This document shows positions 1-5,245 of a stretch of 5,245 bases of DNA, one piece after another (position 1 is the first letter of the stretch; the number at the start of each line of letters is the position of its first letter). Origin of the DNA: an uncultured Clostridium sp. (lineage in GTDB: Bacteria > Bacillota > Clostridia > TANB77 > CAG-508); contig CAMMMI010000102.1 of assembly GCA_946497905.1 (NCBI GenBank), forward strand, positions 1-5,245, read 5' to 3'. The notes beneath the pieces were generated by a model, which was not told the DNA's origin, made no database searches, and saw only the letters and a list, made by a program, of their open reading frames with translations. Position numbers and translations under genes: made by a program.

Positions 1-51
1 TCTCCTGTAAGCCCTGAGGGATATCTTGGTGTATCTAATATTTCTGAATAG
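1..51 (+). CDS. Possible C-terminal end of an unidentified gene (partial)
   Basis: Frame 1 is open from the window edge to a TAG at 49-51 and would encode the last 16 residues of a protein (SPVSPEGYLGVSNISE). Base composition here is clearly less AT-rich than the following 300 bases, which suggests the edge of a coding region. The minus strand of the same bases also reads plausibly (YSEILDTPRYPSGLTG), but that frame has no ATG after its upstream stop near 82-84. The strand is therefore uncertain. I do not recognise the family. Confidence 0.2.
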   Translation, partial: SPVSPEGYLGVSNISE

Positions 52-352
52 TTATTATATGATGTAAAAATTTTAATTTAATATGTATAATTAAGTTATA
101 TAATATAAAACTAAACTTTATAGGAAAGACACATAAGGTAATTATTTATAAAACTATTTGTAATGAACTTAGTTAAATTAAATAATAATATCTAGATTAT
201 ACGAAACTTAGAAATAAATTAAGGAATAAATTTATATACTAAATATCCTCTAACTTTGTTATGTAATTTAAATAAAATATAAGTGTTAATGTACTTAGGA
301 AATTATGATAAATTTTATAGTATTATATTTTATCACCTACAAAAATAAATAA
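52..352. other. AT-rich stretch with no recognisable gene
   Basis: This 300-base stretch has stops in all frames and is extremely AT-rich. I see no RNA gene, convincing terminator or promoter pair in it. It lies beyond the 3' end of the decayed minus-strand transposase and is probably degraded or intergenic sequence. Confidence 0.4.
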
Positions 353-1290
353 TTAGATTGTAGATACATTATTTAGAAAATATGGTGATAATGCATTGGT
401 TTCATTGTTAAAAAGAAAAAATAAAAGTTTTTCGTTATCATCGGACATTATATAGATTTCATTTAATCTTATTAAGTCCTGCCATTGACTAAGGAATTTT
501 GTGAAATACCAATTGGAATAATTTGTTAAGTTAATATTAGAATATGTCATAGAAATAGGCATATTATAAGCAGATAAACGGTCTGTAACAATAGTAATAG
601 GGTACTATTTAAAGATTTTTGAATCAGCGTATAAGCTAAAGAACTGTTTCTTAGGTTATATAGGTAAAAATCAATTACAATTCTTATTTCATAGTAAAGT
701 AAAATCCAAAAATAATGTTTTATAACTTTAATCTAAATATAAGTTTTGTCATCATACCATTCATTTGATTGAAGATTAGCTTTTTGAATAAGAAATTTAT
801 AAACAGATTTAAAGTAAGAAGCAAAATGTCTAATCTAATGATAAATAGAAATATGAGAAAACAGATATATTAAAGAAGTATAAGACTCAAAATAGAGAAC
901 TAAAGCAGCAAGAATTATATTTTGAAAAAAACGAAATCTTTTAAAAGAAGGCGATATAAATTTAGGAATTAACTTTTTCTTAGTAACAGTACTAAAAATA
1001 GGTACTTTAATAGAATGATTAGATTTTTTGGAAGAACATTTGTAATGAATATAAGTATCATACTTATGCCAAATGAAAGTACTTTTACCACAAATAGGAC
1101 ATTTAGGATAATTATTAGTATGTTTAAAGTTTTCGAATAAAGTAAATTGACGTTTACAATTATTACAACGGTATTTTTGATTACCGTTAGAATCTTTTCA
1201 GTAACGATAAATATAATTATAATTATAATTAGAAAAACAATGAGGAGAGATTATAGAATTGTTTTTAAAAGCAATTTTTATAATTATATA
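353..1290 (-). pseudogene. Degraded DDE transposase with two zinc-binding N-terminal segments
   Basis: Read on the minus strand from about 1290 downward, one frame gives KDSNGNQKYRCNNCKRQFT, then YPKCPICGKSTFIWHKYDTY, then HYKCSSKKSNHSIKVPIF. This double zinc-ribbon layout followed by a DDE catalytic domain is known from transposases common in Clostridia and relatives. The catalytic region is traceable: ANLQSNEWYDDKTYI carries a first Asp-like position (about 748-753), and after a frameshift near 600 the next frame gives ITIVTDRLSAYNMPI with the second Asp. The frame has stops at 1198-1200 (TGA), 835-837 (TAG) and 733-735 (TAG). Zinc-ligand Cys positions look lost (SPHC for an expected CPHC, SKKSNHS for SKKCNHS). 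No start codon follows the AAAGGAG near 1302-1308; the expected place reads ATATAT. The last ~65 residues (from about 545 to the stop at 353) do not look like the family's usual C-terminus with its third catalytic Glu, so the 3' part is deleted or replaced. It is non-functional; the exact IS family is not assigned. Confidence 0.72.
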
Positions 1291-1291
1291 T

Positions 1292-1365
1292 GATAAACAG
1301 CTCCTTTCTTATGGTAATTAATTTTGTTATATAATATATTGTACCTTTAATAAGGAGCTGTTATC
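1292..1365. repeat. Imperfect inverted repeat GATAAACAGCTCCTT / AAGGAGCTGTTATC
   Basis: The arms at 1292-1306 and 1352-1365 are complementary over 14 bases, apart from one extra A in the left arm, and enclose a 45-base AT-rich centre. The left arm contains, on the minus strand, the AAGGAG that would serve as ribosome binding site of the ruined transposase. The repeat could be an end structure of that insertion sequence, the trace of a duplicated and inverted leader, or a weak long-loop hairpin. No matching copy is visible near the other end of the transposase. Confidence 0.5.
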
Positions 1366-1513
1366 TACATCATATTAAAGTAACAGATAGAATCGGAGTA
1401 TGGGGAGACATATTATTTTAGACTAGTATTAGATGAGAGATATCTATGGTAAATAAAGTGATTACATTGGTTGTATTTTGTTGTTTCTTGTTAGAGTAGA
1501 TTTTTTGTAATAA
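1366..1513. other. Non-coding stretch upstream of the nuclease promoter
   Basis: No gene is supported here. One plus-strand frame from about 1357 to 1422 reads CYLHHIKVTDRIGVWGDILF before a stop and could be a scrap of decayed coding sequence. The rest is AT-rich spacer between the insertion-sequence remnant and the promoter of the defence cassette. Confidence 0.35.
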
Positions 1514-1531
1514 ATTTCAAAATATTGAAAT
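1514..1531. promoter_or_regulatory. Dyad overlapping the -35 box (possible operator)
   Basis: ATTTCAA (1514-1520) and TTGAAAT (1525-1531) form a perfect 7-base dyad around the centre AATA. The right arm contains the -35 hexamer TTGAAA. A repressor bound here would block the promoter. In sequence this AT-rich a chance dyad is quite possible, and no regulator gene is seen in the window. Confidence 0.25.
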
Positions 1532-1554
1532 AATTACTGATAATATATTATAAT
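1525..1554 (+). promoter_or_regulatory. Probable sigma-A-type promoter of the nuclease-herA operon
   Basis: The -35 box TTGAAA (1525-1530) and the -10 box TATAAT (1549-1554) are separated by 18 bases. This would start transcription near 1561, about 95 bases before the nuclease ATG. It is the best promoter match upstream of the cassette, and no other promoter is apparent between the two genes, so it probably drives both. Confidence 0.6.
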
Positions 1555-1593
1555 TAAAATGTTAAATTAAAATCGCTTTCATAGTTTCTTTAG

Positions 1594-1621
1594 ATAATGA
1601 AGCTAATATATCCTTCATTAT
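1594..1621 (+). promoter_or_regulatory. Stem-loop in the operon leader
   Basis: ATAATGAAG (1594-1602) and CTTCATTAT (1613-1621) pair perfectly over 9 bases around a 10-base loop, 20 bases before the ribosome binding site. There is no uninterrupted T-tract directly after it, so it is a poor intrinsic terminator. It could affect mRNA stability or act as a binding site, but its function is unknown. Confidence 0.35.
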
Positions 1622-1641
1622 TTAAAAATAATAAAGTTTTT

Positions 1642-1648
1642 AAAGGAG
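1642..1648 (+). promoter_or_regulatory. Ribosome binding site of the nuclease gene
   Basis: AAAGGAG lies 6 bases before the ATG at 1655. It is a near-perfect Shine-Dalgarno match at ideal spacing and fixes the start of the nuclease reading frame. Confidence 0.85.
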
Positions 1649-1654
1649 TCTGCT

Positions 1655-2856
1655 ATGTCAAAAGGACGAGACGCAATTGATACGATTAAGGGATATTATT
1701 ATCAATTTGATTATTATATCTTGCAATTGATAGGGATAACGAATGATAATGATACAGTTACAATTGAAGGAATTGAAGATGTTGATATTTTTGATAAAAA
1801 TTATATGATAGCAATACAATGTAAGTATTATGCTAAAACAGAATATAATCATTCAGTTATCGCTAAACCAATTAGACTTATGCTGAAAGATTATATAAAA
1901 AAGAGGCAACAAAAGAAGAATATAAAGTATAAGTTATATGGAAAATACCAATCAGGTCATGATAAATATCCAGGGAAATTAAGTGTGGATTTTGCTAAAA
2001 AAAGCTTGTTTACATATACCGAGAATAAGGTGAAGCATGAGTTACATAAAGAGTTGTCATTGGAAGATAAGGATATAGAAGATTTTTTGAACAGAATTGA
2101 TGTTGATATTTATGCAGAAGATTATACTGTACAACAGAAAAAAGTGATAAAAGTTTAGAGGATTTATTTAAATGTAGCAATTTTGAAGCAGAGTACTATT
2201 ACTATAATAATGCTTTAAGATTAGTTAAAGAGACAGCAACAAAACAGAACATAAAAGATAGAACTATGACTAAAAAAGAATTTATAGAAAAAATCAATAG
2301 TAAAAAAATGCTATTTGATAAATGGTATTTAGAATTTAAGGGTGTTCGTGAATATTGTTCTGAAATAAAGAAACAGTATTTTTCACCAACAAATGTGTCT
2401 CCTTATGAAAGATTTTTTTTGATTGAATGTGATGAAATAATTGATGATAAAAAAATACTTTCTCTTATAATAAAGATTTCAAAAAACTGGAGTAGATTGT
2501 CGAAAAGAGAAGTTCGACCATTTTGTCCGTATATATATTTACATGGAATTTCACAAATTCGTTTAATTATATTAAAGAAAAAACTTCAAGGAGAAGATAT
2601 TAGATTATGGGATGGGTATGATTTTCTTGGAGCTGATTTTTCAGTTAATTCTATTACACGAAGAGCAAATGCAGAAAATAATGTAAAAATTAAAATAATA
2701 AATAAATTGGAAGAGTTAAACAAAGTTATAGAAAATACATCAGGTACTAAAGAAATTTATCATTTTTATTTAAATGAACCATTCTATGAAAATAATCAAA
2801 ATATATGTTATGGTATACAAATTTTATCAACAGAAAACATTGGTATTATGATTTAG
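1655..2856 (+). pseudogene. DUF4297/Cap4-like PD-(D/E)XK nuclease, frameshifted, partner of HerA
   Basis: The first frame (1655-2158, 167 residues) starts at an ATG with a strong ribosome binding site. Residues 13-26 (GYYYQFDYYILQLI) and the segment TVTIEGIEDVDI...AIQCKYY form an E38/E41-D42-D44...Q55-x-K57 core. This is the metal-binding and catalytic pattern of PD-(D/E)XK DNases, as in DUF4297/Cap4-type defence nucleases. The protein continues in the -1 frame: SLEDLFKCSNFEAEYYYYNN follows from about 2154, runs without a stop through ALRLVKETATKQNIKDRTMT and ends at TAG 2854-2856. The ATG at 2266 lacks a good ribosome binding site and sits inside this continuous reading, so I treat the whole as one gene. 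Restoring one base near 2149-2156 gives about 400 residues. The C-terminal half, including WSRLSKREVRPFCPYIYLHG (within 2485-2547), has no motif I recognise and may contact HerA. As read, the product is a 167-residue fragment that keeps the catalytic motif but loses the rest. A sequencing error, or -1 frameshifting around the A6 run at 2138-2143, cannot be excluded. Family assignment rests on motif and context, not a search. Confidence 0.7.
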
Positions 2857-2862
2857 GGGTGA
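2855..2862 (+). promoter_or_regulatory. herA ribosome binding site serving two possible starts
   Basis: AGGGGTGA overlaps the last bases of the nuclease stop codon (TAG 2854-2856) and lies 5 bases before ATG 2868 and 9 bases before GTG 2872, which is in another frame. ATG 2868 opens MSEFEELNAEVISVFPNK, which looks like a genuine HerA N-terminus, but that frame stops at 2982-2984. GTG 2872 opens the long ATPase frame with about 15 unrelated leading residues. The tight spacing indicates that the two genes are co-transcribed and translationally linked. Confidence 0.7.
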
Positions 2863-2867
2863 TTTTT

Positions 2868-4494
2868 ATGAGTGAATTTGAAGAGCTTAACGCAGAAGTT
2901 ATTTCGGTTTTTCCAAATAAAAAATTTTCAATTAGCAGAAGAAAAACTAAAAGTAGGTTCATATCTTCGTATAGCAGACAATGAAAATTCTGTATTGATA
3001 GCAATTATTGAAAACTTCAATATAGAAGTTGGAATAGATAGTGATAGAACTCCGAGTAGAAAGTACATTTTAGAGTCAAATCCACTAGGAATGATTAGAA
3101 ATGGAAACTTTGAAAGAGGTGGAGATACAATTGCAATTCCACCCAAAAAAGTTGAACCAGCGAAAAAGGATGAAATTAAAAAAATTTTTGAAGAAGCATT
3201 ATTGGAGGAAAAAAGGTTTGATTTTGCTACATTATCTACAAATAAAGATATCACAGTTCCAGTAGATGGAGACAAATTTTTTAATAAGCATATTGCTATT
3301 GTAGGTTCAATAGGTTCTGGAAAATCTCATTCTGTAGCAAAAATTGTTCAAAATGCACTAAAGGCTAAAAACGGCAAATATCAAGGAATGAATAATTCTC
3401 ATATAGTAATATTTGATATCCATTCAGAATATAAAACGGCTTTTCCAAATGCAAAATTCATAGACATAGATAATTTGAGGTTACCGTATTGGTTATTGAA
3501 TAGTGATGAATTACAAGAACTATTTATAGACACAGAAGCAAATGATCATAATCAACGTAATATATTTAAAGAAGCAATAGTTAAGAGTCGAAAAGAACAT
3601 TTTTCTGGAGCAGAAGAAAAGAAAGAAAAGTTACATTTTGATTCACCAGTATTTTTCGAAATTAATGATGTATTAAATTTTGCTAAGGAAAAAAATGAAG
3701 AGATAGTTGAAGGTTTAAGAGGAGGTCCTAAAGCGGGGCCTTTAAATGGAAAATTATCAAATTTTGTTAGTAGATTAGAAAATAAAATAAATGATAGACG
3801 TTTAGAGTTTTTACTTGGAGATAAATCAAAAAATATTTCATTTGAAGATACACTTAAACAATTAATAGGATATACAGAAAATACCTCTAATGTTACAATT
3901 ATAGATTTAAGTGGCGTTCCGTTTGAAGTTTTGAGTATTACAGTTTCTTTGATTTCAAGAATTTTATTTGAATTTGGATACTATTATAAAAGACTAAGAG
4001 TTTTTAAAAATCCAGAAGAAGAAGTGAACAATGATATACCATTACTATTGGTATATGAAGAAGCACATAAATATGTTCCGAATAACGATTTGGCAAAATA
4101 TAGAGCATCTAAAGAATCAATTGAAAGAATAGCGAAAGAAGGAAGAAAATATGGTGTATCCTTATTATTAGCCAGTCAGCGTCCTTCAGAAATTTCTGAA
4201 ACAATATTTTCTCAATGTAATAATTTTTTGGCATTACGATTAACTAATCCAACAGATCAGAACTATGTAAAAAGATTGCTGCCAGACACATTAGGAAATA
4301 TAGTTGATAAAATACCAACACTCAAAGCAGGTTAGTGTTTATTAATAGGAGATGCAGTTGTCCTACCATCTATTGTTCAGGTTGATAAATGTGATCCAAG
4401 TCCATCTTCAAAAGATATTCCTTATTGGAAATTATGGAAGGAAGAATGGCATGAATTAAATATTGATTCTCTCAAAAAAATTTGGGAACATTAA
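2868..4494 (+). pseudogene. herA: HerA-type hexameric ATPase/DNA translocase, frameshifted and with internal stop
   Basis: HerA proteins are FtsK/VirB4-like hexameric ATPases that translocate DNA; in defence operons they assemble with the neighbouring nuclease. ATG 2868 encodes MSEFEELNAEVISVFPNK. The homology then continues in the +1 frame as NFQLAEEKLKVGSYLRI, so a frameshift, probably with a small deletion, lies near 2919-2925. In the long frame counted from GTG 2872 one sees an N-terminal beta-barrel-like part (about residues 20-95), Walker A GSIGSGKS (145-152; 3304-3327), the HerA-typical IVIFDIHSEY (178-187), Walker B LLLVYEEAH (391-399; motif VYEEAH at 4051-4068) and GRKYGVSLLLASQRPSEIS (423-441) with conserved arginines. 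A TAG at 4333-4335 follows LKAG. The same frame then continues for 52 residues (CLLIGDAVVLPSIVQVDKCD onward) to TAA 4492-4494. GDAVVLPS is the expected final HerA segment, so this is a nonsense mutation rather than the true end. A 487-residue product from GTG 2872 is possible, with motor motifs intact but both termini damaged; it is probably defective. Confidence 0.82.
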
Positions 4495-4507
4495 ATTTTT
4501 ATTAGTG

Positions 4508-4535
4508 TTGACATAGTTTAGATAATTTATACTGT
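4508..4535 (+). promoter_or_regulatory. Possible promoter downstream of herA
   Basis: A consensus -35 box TTGACA (4508-4513) is followed after 16 bases by TACTGT (4530-4535), a poor -10. A better -10, TATACT (4528-4533), sits only 14 bases away, which is too close. If active, it would transcribe toward the terminator at 4743-4780, through a region without a complete gene. Confidence 0.25.
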
Positions 4536-4742
4536 TTGTGTAAATGTTGTTCGTTAAAATATATAGTGTTTCCTTATGTATACTATTTATATCGTCATAA
4601 TGGGATGATTGATCAAAACATATGACGTCGCAGAAAAGTAAGTAAAATCAATGATTTCAGAGATTTTAAAGAGCGACTTTTGAAGCTTAAAAAATCAAAT
4701 TTTATAGACTGCACAGTACTTTTGAGTCAAAAAATGTTTTTC
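4536..4742 (+). other. Unassigned region; decayed coding scrap or small RNA
   Basis: No complete gene is supported. One plus-strand frame is open from 4626 to the TGA at 4749-4751 and reads RRRKVSKINDFRDFKERLLK and onward for about 41 residues. It looks protein-like but has no start codon after the stop at 4623-4625. The stretch lies between a possible promoter and a likely terminator and holds short dyads such as AAATCA-A-TGATTT near 4643-4656, so a short non-coding transcript is the other option. Confidence 0.25.
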
Positions 4743-4780
4743 AGGCAGTGAACAATAGAAAAAATTTAGCTGCCTTTTTT
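4743..4780 (+). terminator. Likely rho-independent terminator
   Basis: AGGCAG (4743-4748) pairs with CTGCCT (4770-4775), which runs directly into a T-tract ending at 4780. The stem is GC-rich for this DNA, with one further T-G pair inside; the loop is long (about 19 bases), which lowers confidence. It would end transcription coming from the herA operon or from the possible promoter at 4508. Confidence 0.5.
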
Positions 4781-5137
4781 CGTTACTGTTTAAATAAGTA
4801 CAAATAAGGTGATGTCTATAAGTATATGGGAAAGCTGAGGAATTTGAAAAAGAAAATAAACTAAAAATGCAAAATAGAACATGGAAACTGCAGTAGAAGC
4901 ATAAACAACATAATAGTTACAGAGTATGAAAGTGAATCCAGAAAGAAAGATTAGGATATGTACAAAAATATCTTGATCTATTTCTAAATTTTGTGATACA
5001 TATCATTTTATTAATTTCTATTATTAGTTATGTAGAAATAATATTTTTGTAAAGTAATGCACAATATTTTTATTGAAAATAGCTATGTTATTTCAGAAAA
5101 TTACTACTATATTAAATGAAGAGAGATATATATATTA
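4781..5137. other. AT-rich region with only traces of coding sequence
   Basis: No intact gene is present. A plus-strand frame around 4820-4895 reads VYGKAEEFEKENKLKMQNRT before a TAG, and the same frame later shows RLGYVQKYLDLFLNF around 4948-4992 after further stops. This fits a heavily decayed gene of unknown family, though chance open frames are also possible. The remainder is AT-rich with stops in every frame. Confidence 0.3.
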
Positions 5138-5164
5138 TGGACTATAGTCAATAAAGTAGACACA
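5138..5164 (-). repeat. Possible terminal inverted repeat of an IS3-family element
   Basis: The stretch beginning TGGACTATAGTCAATAAAGT and continuing TAGACACA starts with TGG and includes the palindrome GACTATAGTC (5140-5149). It resembles, from memory, ends of IS150-group IS3 elements (TGGACT...AAAGTAGACAC). The body of such an element would extend rightward out of the window. The opposite end is not visible, so this cannot be confirmed here. Confidence 0.3.
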
Positions 5165-5169
5165 AAAAA

Positions 5170-5197
5170 GAGAAAAAAATTATTAAAATAATTTCTC
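5170..5197 (-). terminator. AT-rich hairpin beside the possible IS end
   Basis: AAATTATT (5177-5184) and AATAATTT (5187-5194) form a perfect 8-base stem, extended by GAG/CTC (5170-5172, 5195-5197) across a four-A bulge. On the minus strand it overlaps the stop of the open frame entering from the right edge and is followed by a T-rich run, so it could be a weak terminator. Its stem is almost entirely A-T. Confidence 0.3.
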
Positions 5198-5245
5198 ATA
5201 CAGACCAATTAGATTTTTCTGAATTACAAGATAATCTTCAAGAAT
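5183..5245 (-). CDS. Possible C-terminal tail of a gene entering from the right (partial)
   Basis: On the minus strand a frame open from the window edge encodes 20 residues (ILEDYLVIQKNLIGLYEKLF) and ends at a TAA (5183-5185). Its position, just inside the IS3-like terminal repeat, is where a transposase would end, but the residues do not show a conserved transposase motif I can name. A second minus-strand frame (RLSCNSEKSNWSV, stop at 5196-5198) and a plus-strand frame are also open over much of this stretch. Frame, strand and family are therefore uncertain. Confidence 0.2.
   Translation of the reverse strand: MLEDYLVIQKNLIGLYEKLF

Noticed and set aside
1446..1499. 17-residue hydrophobic peptide MVNKVITLVVFCCFLLE, a possible small toxin
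   Set aside because: It is very short, with only a weak GAGAGA-like site upstream and no antitoxin or antisense RNA promoter I can identify.
1658..1852. Open frame of 64 codons on the minus strand inside the nuclease gene
   Set aside because: It is antisense to the conserved catalytic core; its hydrophobic Ile/Tyr-rich product comes from the AT-rich complement.
2138..2144. AAAAAAG as a dnaX-like programmed -1 slippery site
   Set aside because: The frame reads AAA AAA GTG rather than A AAA AAG, so the standard tandem slip does not fit, and the homology pattern points to a break nearer 2150. It is kept only as an alternative.
2266..2856. Separate gene starting at ATG 2266
   Set aside because: There is no convincing ribosome binding site, and the same frame is open and protein-like for over 100 bases upstream, so it is better read as the second half of the nuclease.
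2928..3275. Open frame of 115 codons on the minus strand inside herA
   Set aside because: It is antisense to the conserved N-terminal and Walker A region of HerA, has no ribosome binding site, and has a composition typical of an antisense shadow.
1..5245. CRISPR array, tRNA or rRNA genes
   Set aside because: No regularly spaced direct repeats, cloverleaf-like segments or rRNA-like stretches are seen in the window.

Overview
The window is very AT-rich. It has strong purine-rich Shine-Dalgarno sites (AAAGGAG, AGGGGTGA) and codon use dominated by AGA, TTA, ATA and AAA. This fits a low-GC Bacillota (Clostridia-like) or possibly a Fusobacteriota genome; the sequence does not decide between them. 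It looks like accessory DNA: long stretches without genes, a decayed transposase, a possible second insertion-sequence end, and a two-gene cassette carrying several disabling changes.

Layout. Positions 1-51 may be the tail of a gene entering from the left, and 52-352 hold no recognisable gene. From about 1290 down to 353 (minus strand) lies the wreck of a DDE transposase with two N-terminal zinc-binding segments; it has three internal stops, a frameshift and a C-terminus unlike the family. Next to its 5' end is an imperfect inverted repeat (1292-1365). A good sigma-A-like promoter (1525-1554), a dyad over its -35 box, a leader hairpin (1594-1621) and a strong ribosome binding site (1642-1648) precede the main cassette.

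The cassette (1655-4494, plus strand) is a nuclease gene followed 11 bases later by a HerA/FtsK-type ATPase gene. The first product has a PD-(D/E)XK-like E...D...QxK core of the kind found in DUF4297/Cap4-type nucleases. The second has Walker A (GSIGSGKS), Walker B (VYEEAH) and an ASQRPSEIS segment typical of HerA. Nuclease-HerA pairs, including DUF4297-HerA, are known anti-phage systems in which the ATPase hexamer and the nuclease act as one complex. As read here neither gene is intact: the nuclease has a frameshift near 2150, and herA has a frameshift or small deletion near 2920 and an in-frame TAG at 4333-4335, 52 codons before its natural end. The simplest reading is a recently inactivated defence operon whose remaining sequence is still well conserved.

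Downstream (4495-5245) there is a possible promoter at 4508, a likely rho-independent terminator at 4743-4780, scraps of decayed coding sequence, and at 5138-5164 a sequence resembling the terminal repeat of an IS3-family element, perhaps with the tail of its transposase running out of the window on the minus strand. A cassette lying between two insertion-sequence remnants fits a degrading genomic island.
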